Positions 1 through 11,500 of a stretch of 64,000 nt of DNA are shown here, piece by piece. The translations under genes and the position numbers were made by a program. Numbering within the stretch: the first letter of the stretch is position 1; every line of letters starts with the position of its first letter. This stretch comes from Nothopassalora personata. Taxonomy: Eukaryota > Ascomycota > Dothideomycetes > Mycosphaerellales > Mycosphaerellaceae. Location: positions 4,898,001 to 4,962,000 of the forward strand of contig CM066287.1 in NCBI GenBank assembly GCA_033816765.1, given 5' to 3'. The notes under the pieces were generated by a model. That model saw nothing but the letters and a program-made list of their open reading frames with translations. It made no database searches and had not been told where the DNA came from.

Positions 1-435
1 CCGGATTCGCCCTAAGGGTCCGCCGGCGGCACGCTTACGTCCCGTAAGATCTCTAACTGTTTAATCTCCCTCTATATCTCCTTCTCCTTAACCTCTGCCC
101 GAAGGGCATCCCTCCTTACGACTAAGGCTACACGCCTCGCTTATTACTAGGCCCTAGGGCTTAGGGGAGCCGTAGGCGTAGCGCTACTATCGTCGCGTTC
201 GGACTCTATAGCGTATATAGATTGTAACGAAGAGAAGAATTAGAACTATTAAGGGGATGTCGCAATGTATAGCACGCCTACGACCTACTAGTCGTAGATG
301 AACTAATTCTTGCCTTTTATTTAAGACGCATCGCGCGTCGCAAGATGTACTTATGCGTGTTACGTGCGGCTTAGTAGCCGGTCGCGACCGCATGTTATAT
401 ATAAGGCTACATGTAGGGGTTAGCTACTAGGCTAC
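1..435. other. RIP-mutated sequence, unassigned
   Basis: This stretch has the RIP signature of the whole left arm: almost no CpA or TpG, many TpA, and CpG retained. It does not align by eye with the pol, LTR or antisense ORF of the A-type elements, although recognisable A1 pol sequence starts immediately after it. It may be another insertion inside A1. No gene is supported. Confidence 0.5.
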
Positions 436-869
436 CCCTTATAGATAAGGTCTATCTCCTCATAAAAAACTTAAGAACAAGAAGATAGACTAAAAAACTG
501 GATTACGTTAAGGTCGGACTATTTTTAATCGATAAAGTCGTAGGACTAGTTAACTATCGACTACGACTACTACTAGACGCAAAAATCCACCTAGTCTTCT
601 ATATCTCTAAGTTGGAACCCGTAGACACCGAAACACCCTACTAGGAAAGCTTCCATTTCGAGCCGGAAGTAGAGAACGAATTTGAAGTCAAAAGAATCCT
701 AGATAAGAAAGGTTAGCGATACCTTATTAAGTGGAAAGGATACGACGAATTAGAAAATACCTAGGAACTAAAAGAGAATCTACACAACTGTTAGCAAAAA
801 ATCTAGGAATACTACAAAAAGAAACGGCCAGCCGACTAAGTTACCTATTAGCGACTAGTCGGCCGGGAA

Positions 870-945
870 TAGCTAAGGTAGGAATCGAACCTATAACCTC
901 CTTTCCGAATGGCGGAACGACGCTCTACTATTAAGCTACCTAACT
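870..945 (-). tRNA. tRNA-like sequence inside relic A1 (probably decayed)
   Basis: Read on the minus strand, a 7-bp acceptor stem AGTTAGG/CTTAGCT forms with two G-U pairs. It is followed by TA and a D arm GCTT...GAGC; the A box reads TAGCTTAATAG, which un-RIPed would be TAGCTTAGTGG. The T arm is ATAGG-TTCGATT-CCTAC, containing the canonical B box GGTTCGATTCC. The anticodon arm is not standard: TTCC/GGAA closes a 7-nt loop with CAT near its centre, and there are extra bases between the D and anticodon arms. No T-run terminator follows. It lies about 55 bp downstream of the antisense ORF and at the same element position as 17171-17244. A functional tRNA is unlikely now; amino-acid identity is not called. 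Confidence 0.6.
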
Positions 946-999
946 AATTAATAAGGGTAAGGGGAGACTTATAACTTATATTCCCTACTACAACGGGCT

Positions 1000-1483
1000 A
1001 CCTAGTAGAACTACAAGGGACGGAGAAGTCGATCGCGTTGTTAATAAAGTTAATCGAGGACTATACCGTAGAAGAAAGGCTAATAGTCGCATCAGCAGTA
1101 GGATAATCGACGTCCTTAATCTCTCTAGAGGCCTCCATTTCGGCCTCTAAACACTGCGCCTTCTTACGCGCGCGCGCCTCCGCTTAGCGAAGTATTGCCT
1201 TATCCCGCATTAACCGTACTAAGATCTCCGTAAGCTCCTCCTTATCCTTTTCGACCTTTTTCCGGTACTCCTCCCGAGTCCTGTTAAGAGACTCCTAGGA
1301 TAGGTTTACACACTTACGCCCGCGACGAACACACTCCGAACACCGAAGCCGAAAGTTGCCCTCTATAGCGACATAGAATAACCCGTTAAAAAAGCAATAG
1401 TCGTACGCGAGATCCACTAGACGACCGTGTTCGTTAATTTCCTTAGCGAGCCGGAGACGATTTTTAGAAGAAGAAGAAGACAT
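1000..1483 (-). pseudogene. RIP-decayed antisense Zn2Cys6 ORF of relic A1
   Basis: The ORF starts at ATG 1483-1481 and is open for 62 codons before a TAG. The start is serine-rich (MSSSSSKNRL), like the intact copy's MSSSS. A Zn(II)2Cys6 pattern is visible between codons at 1405 and 1310: position 1 and position 3 are Tyr (codons TAC and TAT), the other four are Cys, with spacing x2, x6, x10, x2, x6. Cys to Tyr is TGC/TGT to TAC/TAT, the expected RIP change. Downstream there is a charged helical segment with further stops. This is the antisense counterpart of the intact ORF at 24624-25265. Confidence 0.75.
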
Positions 1484-1560
1484 CGTTATAGGCTACGAAG
1501 AGGGGACATCGTGTTATCTTATATAAGCTTCGGGACGAAGCTAAGCTAGAAGGGGGATGG

Positions 1561-1944
1561 TGTTACGGTTCGGATTAAGCCACGACGGCACGCCTAACTA
1601 TTAGCTATAGAGATCACGTGCGCTACACGAGATCACTCGCTTACTAGTAACTTAGTAATTCGAGATTACTCGCTTACTAGTGACCTAGTGATTCGAGATC
1701 ACTCGCTTACTAGCGATTAAGTGATTAAGACTAAGACTAGCAATGTCTCCTTTATATTTAGGAACGCTAAGAAACCCTTATAGTTCTAATGCGTTTAACT
1801 TATGTTACTATCTCACTAATTAGAATATAACTCTTATTCCTATTATTCATCTTCGCTTAGCTTGCTTCAGCCTCTCTAAAGAATACCGCTACGTAACTTC
1901 ACTTATCTCTCTTTTAAGACTAGCCCTAGAACGGGATAATAACA
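1561..1944 (+). repeat. 3' LTR of relic A1 (384 bp)
   Basis: It begins TGTTACGG directly after a polypurine tract and ends GGATAATAACA, matching the termini of the intact element's LTR. The right half (from about 1744) aligns with the intact LTR, RIP changes apart. The left half differs and contains about three copies of a 33-bp tandem unit at 1629-1727, in the place where the intact LTR has a 71-bp duplication. The sequence that follows belongs to Gypsy B. Confidence 0.8.
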
Positions 1945-4900
1945 CTAAGGCCCTAGAGTAGCTTACTAAGATTAAACATACGAACGGTTAACCTTAGTAC
2001 GATTACTAGATAAAATTCGACGGACTCCTACTAAGCGCCGGCGGAGAGAACTAGAGCGACGACGCGAAGATCGGTTACTTACGTAACACCTTCTCGAACC
2101 CCGTTCGGATGTACACGGCGGCTATACCAAAGAAGGAGGACTACTACGAGTTTACGGGGGAGGTCGAACGGATTATAACTAACCTCGAGGATACGGACCA
2201 GTTTAAAATAGCCTATAAGAGGTAGAAGGACAATAATAAGGACTCTAGTACGACCGCTATAGTTACTACCCGTTCTTTTACGAGAACGGCTAGTAGCTAG
2301 GTTAATACCGATAGTAACACTATTATAGCACTAACCCGGATAAGCGGAGGCCGCTCTAGAAGTCGTAGAGATCGGAAGGAGGATAAAGGAAGGTAGAGAG
2401 TAAAATAGGTAGATACCGCGGAGAGGGATTGTAGGCGCTAAGAATAGCTCTACTTCCGCTATAGAGCGAGCGGACATCGAGTAAAGGAATGCCCGTACGC
2501 CGTAGTAGTCAATCCTACTAGGATTAATGCGGCCTCGGTCGCGCCGATCCTAGAGGACGACGGGTTTAAGTCGGATCCCGAAGAGATAGGAAAAGACTAG
2601 CTCCTAGTCGAAAGCTAGAACTAGGAGATAAAGAAGCACTAGTAAAGTGGTAGAACGTAGTTAAGAGTTCTATAAATAGGAATCTTATATATACCGACGT
2701 ACTCCTAAACGAAAGTTACGGAACGTTTACCCTTATCGATAAGGGATGTATATGCTACGCTATAATTAACGGAGACCTAGCGAAAGGCCTCGGTCTTACG
2801 TATGTTAGTAACGAGAGCCGTAAGGCTACAGGGTTTACGAAGGCGATACGGAACTCGATCGAAGGAGTAGTCGCCTTCCGTATAGAAACTGCTAGGATCT
2901 ACTAGGTAGTTTATGCTTACGTCGTACCTAATCTAGACTTCCCTATAATCCTAGGGAACCCGTAGAAGGCGCACAACTAGATCCGGACTACGCCTAAAAA
3001 GCGCCGGTACTACTATAGCTTAGTAAAGAAATAGGTACCCGAAGGACGTAACTACGAAGAATACGAATCGGGTAAGCGTTTCGCTACGATTGCCGCGGCG
3101 ACCGTAGAAGATATTAAGAAAGCCCTTAGTAAGAAGGAGCCGCCTACGCGAGGGGAACTTAAGAAGGGCTTGCCTCTAGAACTTTAGGATATATTACCGC
3201 TATTTTCTACTAGGGAAGCTAATAAGCTAGCTCCGCACCGCGGCGACCTTAACTATAAGATCGAGATACGGACGAAAGCCGACGGAAGCCCGGAACCATT
3301 GCCCTAGGGACCGCTCTATAGCATGTCTAAAGACGAGCTACTTGTCCTCCGGAAGTTACTAACGGAACTATAGCGTAAGGGTTATATTCGCCCTTCTACC
3401 TTAGAAGCGGCGGCTCCCGTCTTATTCGTAAGGAAGCCCGGGGGAGGACTTAGGTTCTACTATAATTATAGAGCATTAAACTCGATTACTAAGTAGGACC
3501 GTTATCCGCTACTATTAATCCCGGAAACTATTCGGAACCTAACGGGCGCTAGATAGATTACGAAGGTAGACGTTATTACCGTATTCTACTACCTTTGGAT
3601 AGCTCGAGGCGAAGAGTATAAGACGGCTTTTCGAACTAGATTCGGTCTATAGGAGTAGCTAGTATGTCCGTTCGGTTTGTCCGGGGCCCCTATAACATTC
3701 TAGCGGTACATTAACAGTTTATTACGGGACTACCTAGACGACTTTGCCTCGGCCTACGCTAACGACGTCGTTATTTACTCCGACGGAACAAAAAAGGACT
3801 ATTTCTAGAAGGTTCGTATCGTGCTCTAGAAGCTTTAGGACGGAGGCCTTTTCCTAGATCTAGGGAAGTGTAAGTTCGTATAGAAGAAGGTTAAGTACCT
3901 CGGGTTTATTATACATGCCGACGGGATAGGAGTAGGACCCGACCCCGAGAAGGTAGTAGTAGTAAAGGACTAGAAGGCACTAGTTACCTAGAAGGAAGTG
4001 CGGCGTTTCTTAGGCTTCGCGAACTACTACCGGATGTTTATTCTAAACTATTCGAAGCTCGCCGAGCCCTTAACGTCGCTAACCGGCAAGAATAAGGTGT
4101 TTTCCTAGGGAGATCGTTAGGTTAATACGTTTAAGTCCCTAAAGGATAAGTACTACAAAGCACTAGTTTTAGCCTACTAGAACCCGGAGCTCCCTACCTT
4201 TTTAGAGACGGACTATAGCGGCTTTACGCTTAGAGGCGCCCTCCTATAAGAAAAGAACGGAGTCGTGAAACTAGTAGGATTCTACTCGAAGAAGCTTAAT
4301 AAGGCTAAGATTAACTACGACATTTACGATAAGGAGATACTCGCGGTAGTGTCCTATCTTAAAGAATAGGCTCCCGAGTTAAAAACATATAGGCCCTTTA
4401 TAATCTAGACGGACTATAAGAACCTAGAATACTTTATAACGAAGAGATAGCTTTCCGAACGGTAGATCCGGTAGGTTAAGGAAGTTGCAAAATTCTAGTT
4501 TTTACTAGTGTATAGGCCGGGTACCGAGGCGATTATGCCGGACGCCCTTTCTCGAAGGGAGTAGGACACACTTAGGTAGGACGATAAGTTATTACGGTAT
4601 CGTAGGTTTCTTAAACCGGACATCGTAAAGAATTAGCCGGGCTCGAAGGTAGCGGACGTTAGCTCGACTATAAAGGTTTCGTTAGTACAAATCTTAGCTA
4701 CGCAGTTCGAAGGACTATCTACTATAGAAGAGGCGGATTTACCGGGCGTACTATAGGGACCCTTCTAAGACTAAGAGCTAAACGACCTCTAGGAAAGAAC
4801 TATCGAGAAGGACAGCACGTTCTAAGCGGTACACCGCGCGATTAAGGTAGGAGCGCGTTTACTTCCTAGCGAGGTGAAACTTAAGGTGTAAGTAGGTAAC

Positions 4901-6655
4901 TATAGCATCGACCGTAACGGGTATCTCCGCTACCGCGGTAGGATTTAGGTGCCTAGAGCTCCTAGTTCTACGGAGTCCGACTATAAGGAGGCGAACATAG
5001 CAATTCTATAGAACGACACTGTTAGGAACCGCTGTACGTTATCACAACTCGGGCTTGGATCTTTGCAGGGATGTCTCAATCAGTTATGAAGGTAGTGGTT
5101 CCAAACAGTATATGGTGTATACTTAAAATGAGTTGAGCACGAAGCTCCTATCTACTTGCAAAAGAGCGTCGTCTATATAGTGCCATGTCTTGGCGCGGTC
5201 TGTCCTGCTCTCTCGGTAGAGCACTAAGAGCGCTCTGCTATGAGTCACACAAGAGTGCCCGCTCATTGGCAGCGCGTGTCCCTATTCCCAACGAATGAAG
5301 TTCTTCCACGTGCACGATCGTACCGGACCGTAACAGACACCCTTCGAACTAAGCTAATCTAATCCGTGCACGATTTACCGGTGTACGGCTACCCTAGCCG
5401 GGACTCTATAGCATCGATACTAAGTCGTAACTTCTACTAGCCCCTATAGTCTAAGCACGTAAGACAGTTCTTAAGGAACTGTAACTACTACGGTAGGAAT
5501 AAGGTATAGAGAGAATAAAAACACGGCCTCCTATAACCCTTACCGGTCCCCGACCGATTCTTCTAGGAGATCTCGATAGATTTTATAACGGACATGCCCG
5601 AGTCGTAAGGGAACACTTACCTCTAGGTAATTAAGGATCGACTAAGCAAGACCGTCGTTTTAGAAGCGATGCCTACTATAAAAGCCGAGGACTGCGCTAA
5701 AAGGTTCTTAGACTACTAGGTAAGATACTACGGCCTCCCTTAAGCTATTACGAGTAACCGGGATACTAACTAGACGAGTACCTTCTAGAGGACCTTCTAT
5801 CGTTTAACCGGTGTAAAATAGAGGCTTAGCTCCGCCTACTACCTATAAACCGACGGAGGCCCGGAACAGTTAAACTAGGAAGTCTAGGCTTACCTCCGTA
5901 ACTACATTAACTATAAGCAGTCTAACTAGAAACGCTAGCTCCCTACGGCGCAACTTGCTCTAAACGCGCGGTATTACGCTAGGCTAGGAATAAGCCCCTT
6001 CTTCGCGGTATACGGATACGAGGTACTATTACCCGTTTAGTTACAACCGGATCTAGAGACCTCTTAGTTAGACGCCGCGTAACGGGTAACGCTATTCGTA
6101 GAAAGGATGTAAAGGATTACGGACCTATGTTAGGCGAGTATAGTGGAAGCAGCCTAAAAATAGGAGGACTACGCTAACCGGGATAGGAAGCCCGTACTAA
6201 TCTATCGTGTAGGCGACAAAGTTTAGCTAGATCTACGCAACTATATTACTATACGACTAAAGAAGAGCCTCGACTATAGACACGCGAATTATACGGTAGC
6301 GGAAGTGATCTTACCGTTATCTATACGCTTGTCTAGGATCCCCGACGGGATCTACCCGGTCTTCTATCCTAACTTGCTACAACCTATAAGCTAAGACCCC
6401 TTACCTAGATAGGAGATCGATAATAAACAGCCGGACTCTATAATAATTAAGTCTTACGAAGAGTAGTAGGTAGAAGAGATCCTTTACGCTAGAACTAAGA
6501 TTAGAGGTAGAGGCCGAGTTCGCGAAGTCCTAGTAAAATAGACCGGATACTATAAGCCTATATAGGAACTATTAAGGTACCTCGCGGACATAGTAGCCGC
6601 GGATAACTTCGAGAGGAGATATAGTAACCTAATAACGTATAACGGATCGAAGGAG
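1945..6655 (+). mobile_element. RIP-killed Gypsy element B (gag-pol-chromodomain), interrupted
   Basis: A second chromodomain Gypsy lineage on the plus strand. Reading through TAG stops gives a gag-like region (about 1950-2640) with a zinc knuckle remnant near 2455-2500, then a protease region, reverse transcriptase (about 3290-3990; the YxDD box reads ANDVVIY near 3758-3780), RNase H (about 4180-4560), integrase (about 5400-6060) and a chromodomain-like end (about 6470-6600). No coding potential remains. The integrase region is split by a young solo LTR at 5020-5335. Its 5' end is cut off by relic A1. I found no LTR of its own. Confidence 0.75.
5020..5335. repeat. Un-RIPed solo LTR (316 bp) of the C family, TSD GACAC
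   Basis: The segment begins TGTTAGG and ends CGTAACA and is flanked on both sides by the 5-bp repeat GACAC (5015-5019 and 5336-5340). It is full of CpA and TpG, unlike everything around it. About the first 170 bp match the RIP-mutated LTR at 14955-15296, as do the last bases (CGGACCGTAACA). It therefore inserted after the RIP episode and then lost its internal part by LTR-LTR recombination. Confidence 0.9.
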
Positions 6656-8272
6656 GCATAGGATACGAATAGAAGGGGGAGAAGGCGAAAAGGTAAGGAT
6701 TACTAGGGATTTAGCGTAGACATAGGCGTTTAGGAAAAGGTAGGCGTTCTTTTAGGTTAGGGAGTCTTTTTAGGAGATAGAGAGAAGTAAGAAGGCATAG
6801 GTAAGTTTAAGAGCGTTTTATTTTAGCGGCGCCCGCCGTAAAAGTAGCGGAGCCCGATCCCTTTCGAGATAGCTACATACTATAATAGCCCGGTCGCGGC
6901 CCGCGCAAAAGACGAGGGTGCCCGAAGGCTAGTTAGTAGAGGCTAAGGCCTAACGTACGCGGCGCTAGCCTAGCTAGAGGTCACGTAGGGCGCCCCCGGG
7001 ACTAAGAGGTCGGTTAGCGATAGTTTTATAACGGGGCCCGTAGTACATACGTCTACCTAAAGGTACGCTAAGCGTTAGCTATAGTACCTATAACCTTAGC
7101 GGCGACCGTACTAAAAGAATCGGTAAGCGCGTATAAAGAGGCGGAGGCCGTAGAAACTTACCGGGAGAGTATACTAGTACGCTAGAGAGGCTTTAAAGCC
7201 TTCTAGGCTTTAAGGACGGCGCGGAGCTTAGTACGGGCGTCGTCGCTAAAAGACCGTTAGCCGGTAGAAAAGTAGCGGAGGTCGCTAGGGGAGATGCTTA
7301 CGCGCGGTTCTAGTTAGTAGCGCGGGTCCACTTAGTATAGGCGGCGTAGGCGAGCTCCGGCCTAAAACGCGCGGTTAGCGATAATTTTCCTTCGCGGTCC
7401 GCGCGGTACATACATGTCCTCGCAATGCTTACGATTAGTATTGTAGGCCTAGTAGGCGCGCGCGGTTACGCCCTAACGATAATTAGCGGACCCCGACAAG
7501 AATAGGACGAGGACCGGTACTTATATACTAGGAGACGTAGTCTACGCTAGTAGAGGCGTAGGGGACGCAGTAGATACGGCGTTAGGACATTTTATACTAG
7601 GCTCCGGTTAGAATGTTTCGGTCTCCGTAGGAATTTATTCGGACTTACTTAATAGTATTAATAGGAGATATAGTAGTAGTAGTTTCTATTTACGGCATGC
7701 TATTAGTATCTATCGGAACCCGTAGGGAAAATGTCGTCTCCCTAAGCGATAGGCATAAGATACGCGAATATGCCCCTAAGGCTAGAGACGCTTAGCTAGG
7801 GGGAGGGGGAGGGGCGACTTACGCGTGCGGTAGGTAATAAGGAAAAGAAAGAAAAGAAAAAAAAGAGAACGAGAACCTAAAGATATGTTCTAGGCTCCTA
7901 TTATTTACATATAACAATAGCTATTGTCACTTAATGGACAATAGTAAACCTTACACTTACCTAGGTAACAATACTTTATACCGGCGTCGGCGGGGCTAGA
8001 TAATAAGGAAGAGAAGCTCGGGTACTTCCTATTGCGAGCCTAACGAGAACACCTAGGACAATGGGCTCTAGGGCGGAGCTATAACTAGGGGCGGCAGAGG
8101 AGGAAGGGGGGGTAGTGTAAGGGGCGGGCCCCTATTTCTTAGCATAGGCTACGCCTATGCGTTCGGATTGCTTTCCGACACCTTTTCTTCGGATAGCGTG
8201 TAACTTCCCCTTTCTTCTATATCGAACTTATTACAAACTTTATAGAACTTTAGTATATACGTCGTTTACCCG
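6656..8272. other. RIP-mutated, G+C-rich spacer between Gypsy B and the Copia relic
   Basis: CpA is depleted but CpG is frequent, so the segment stays fairly G+C-rich up to about 7800. Short motifs recur, for example CGGTTAGCGATA at about 7011 and 7371, and AGTAGCGGAG at about 6846 and 7273. A purine-rich tract lies at about 7838-7872. I could not recognise coding sequence, LTR boundaries or the rest of element C. It could be the 3' tail of B or an unknown element. Confidence 0.4.
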
Positions 8273-8486
8273 TAATAGTTGTAATCTAATAGCCTAAGGC
8301 ATCTACGATAACTTAGCTTATCGGAAGACACCTTCTCTCCCCTTTAGCTTAGATAGACATCTAACACAATTAACGCATTAGTTCCTAATATATTGCTGCA
8401 TGCCCTATAGCTATTAGCTAGTTGAAGATTAATCTCTTACTCTACTCCGCTACTAACTACGTATCCTATAAGGTCTTAACTTAACA
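8273..8486 (+). repeat. 5' LTR of the Copia relic (214 bp)
   Basis: It aligns with the right copy at 13632-13850. Apart from a small indel near the start, the differences are mostly G/A at TpG positions, for example AGCTTATCGG against AGCTTGTCGG. RIP explains these, so the differences cannot be used to date the insertion. The LTR ends TTAACA. Confidence 0.85.
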
Positions 8487-8500
8487 GGTTATAAGCCCGG
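8487..8500 (+). other. Copia primer-binding site, half-tRNA iMet type
   Basis: The first bases after the LTR are GGTTATAAGCCCGG. Reversing one RIP change gives GGTTATGAGCCC, the complement of the anticodon stem-loop GGGCUCAUAACC of eukaryotic initiator tRNA-Met. Priming from a cut half tRNA is known for Drosophila copia and related elements. Assignment is by sequence match only. Confidence 0.75.
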
Positions 8501-11500
8501 GTTTGTGTAGGAGTAAGAGCAACCTATATTAGTACAGGTTACTTGTATCCCTTGCTATTATAGTAGAAAACATCTAGGAAGCAGAAGTCTACCCTATCTA
8601 TCCTATTAAGGAGCTTAGTTTAATACTAAGTAATAGGTAATCTAGAAAAGGACTCTATACGGCTTACTATAAGCTAATACCTTAAAGACACTCTATAGGC
8701 AGAACTACATCGAGATACTATTAAGAAGGACTTTAAGTAAGTTATTTAGAACTCTACTAGGAGAGATAGACCTGTGTCCTAGCTCCGAGATTACACCGCT
8801 CTTTCTTTACCCTACTAAGTAGGCCTTAGTATCTACACCTACGAACCTTACTATTCTATACTAAAAGCCTTAGTAGGACCTAAGCTACGACTTTAAAGTA
8901 TATACACCTTGTTTTATTACATTCAATTTATTATAGATTCACACTAAGAGAAAGGAGAAGAGAAGGAAACTAAAATCCCAATTCTTAGGAGAGACAACTA
9001 GAAGAGATAGTTCAACCTTTAGAGATATAAGATAGAGAGCTAGTTAGCATTCTTTACAATTAATAACCTGTTAGAAGTGTCATTTAACAACATTAAGGGC
9101 AAGAACCTAAAACTCTAGGAAGAGACTAAGATTAAAGAGATTCTTAATATACTAACATAGATAAAACAAAATACAGCTTGCTACTTTAGTATCCTAAGTA
9201 GGATTATAGAAGAAGATAAATTTAAGCTTAAGGGCTCTTACGAATCTAGAAAAGCTACTAAGATATAGGTGCATCTCTAGAATAAGTATAGTTAGGTATT
9301 ACTAACCTATATATATAAGCTCACAAAACAGTTTATAAACTTTAAGATAAGTAAAGAGTTCACTATTAGATCTACATAGGTACACCTAGTGTCTCTTAGA
9401 AGAAGGATTACTAATGTTGACCTAGAGGGCTAGTACTATAGGAAAGCTAATATAAGAATAACCTAGCTTTTAAGCTTACTGCTACCTAACTACTATGTAG
9501 CTAGGGATACTATTATAGCTTAGCTAAAGATAGATTATAAAAGGACCTTAAAGATCCTTAAGGCTTAAGAGGCTAGATTAAATCCCTCTAAGGCTAAGTA
9601 TAGTATAGTAGCTACCTAGGTTAGGCCCTTAGGTTAGGTAAGATTACTTTCCTGCCTTCTCTATAAGAAGGACTATCTCATTAAGGACTGCCCTAGTCTC
9701 TCTAAGGCAAAGAAGGTCCTTAGATCTCATTCCTAAGTACTATCCTCCTAGAATACAACATATATTAAGAAGAGAAGATCTCTACTACTATCTTTAAGAA
9801 GAACACTAAGAGAGAAGTCCTCTATAGAGGAACTTAAGAAAATAGTAAAGAAACTTAGCTCTAATATGCTGTTACTCTAGAAGAACTAGGCCTAGTCTCT
9901 TTCCTCTAAAATAAGGAAGACTAGGAAAGGTTTCTCTACCTAAGAGCTACCTAACTTATACAACTTATCCTAGAAGACAATGTCTAATAATAATAAGTAT
10001 AATAAAGTGGCTTACTTAACTATAGAAGTCTAAGGCAAGTTCCCCTTATTAGAGTAGTTACTTAATTCTTATGCTTTATCCTATATAACTAACTAGAACT
10101 ACCTCTTTAGATCTATAACTCCCTTAGCAAAGAAGAAATAGATCAAAGTAGGAGGTAGGCATTTGTTAGCTACTTATATTAGGACTGTAGAGATAAGTAG
10201 GAGATCTAGTAGGAAAGTTGTTTTAGAAGATGTTCTACTTATACCTAAGCTAGGGGTGAACCTAGTTTCTTAGAACTAGTTTAGTAAGCAGTTTAGTGTC
10301 TAACCTCCTTTATTTTCTCTTATATCCCCCTCTAGCTAAACTGTTGTCTAGACAAGGCTCCTTAGGGGGGTTCTATTTATTAATGAGATTTCTCCTCTAC
10401 TATAAGAAAGGGCACATTACTTATTATGTGCACTACTAATAGAGAATGCCTTTATAACTGCTAAATTAGAGACTAACCTAAAACAGTAGGAGCTTTAGCA
10501 TAGAAGATTTGCACACTTTAGGAAGAACTTGCTCTAGAATCTTTATAAGGTAATAGACTTAAAAGAACCTATTCCTATTCCTAGGGATAGCTTCTACTAG
10601 TGTAGAGTGTATTTAATAGCAAAGATAAAGAAGTACAAAGGCAAAGTTACTAAGAGAAGACCTAAAAGACTTGCCCTTATATCTATTAATATATGTAGTC
10701 TACTACTAACATTAAGGCTAGGGTTTAAATACTAGCTTAAGATTATTAATAACTTCTCTAGAAAAAAGTGGACCTATCCTCTTAAGAAAAGAGAAGATGC
10801 TTTAGTTGCTCTCTAGAACTAGAAGATTAAGGCAGAGAGGAAATCATTAGCACAGTTAAAAGCAGTTAGGCTTAATAATATAAGGGAACTTATTGCATTA
10901 GTTAAGCAGTAGGAGAAGGATTTAGGAATTAGGCTAGAGCATACTAAGGCATACAACTCGCTCTAAAATAGACTAGTTGAAAGGTTAATATAAACCTTAG
11001 AAGACTCTATAAGGGCAATGCTTAAAGAGGCTAAGATGCTAATTGAATTCTAGCCTAAAGCACTAGAAGTCTAAACCTATATAAGGAATAAACTACTAAA
11101 TGGTCTAGACTATAATAGATTCAAGGTTTTACTAGATAAAGCCTTTAATGGTATTAAGCCAACTATTAACCATTTAAAGGTTTAGGGATGCAAAGCTATT
11201 GTCTATATAGACATAAGATCCTAGCCTTAATAGGTAAGAAGTAATAAACTAATAAATAGAGGTAAAGAAGTAGTGTTTGTTAGATACGTTAAAAACACAG
11301 CTAAGGCCTAGCTCTTTTAGGAACTAGACATAAAAGCTGTTAAACAACACATATATATAGACTTCTTTAAGGACTAACCTAGAGGTAACATAGATCTCAA
11401 TATTACAAAATTGAATCTATTAAGCAATACACTAGCTAGGAGACCCTTAGGGAGGCTAAGGAAGGACATATCCTTAGAGTAACCTATTTACTATTCAATC

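Larger units (their letters stand above)
436..1944 (+). mobile_element. RIP-killed chromovirus relic A1, 3' end
   Basis: This is the 3' end of a Ty3/Gypsy chromovirus related to the intact element at 18704-25813. From 436 to about 845 it matches the end of that element's pol, including the chromodomain (the frame still reads KWKGYDELENT near 735-770), with TAG stops where the intact copy has CAG or TGG. It is followed by a minus-strand tRNA-like sequence, a decayed antisense ORF, a polypurine tract ending GGGGGATGG, and a 384-bp LTR. The 5' part lies outside the window or is displaced by other insertions. The element probably inserted into Gypsy B, because B gag sequence starts directly after the LTR. 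Confidence 0.8.

Noticed and set aside
870..945. Calling these sequences functional tRNA genes with a named amino acid
   Set aside because: Anticodon arms are abnormal, U33 is absent, no T-run terminator is seen and both copies lie in RIP-killed elements.
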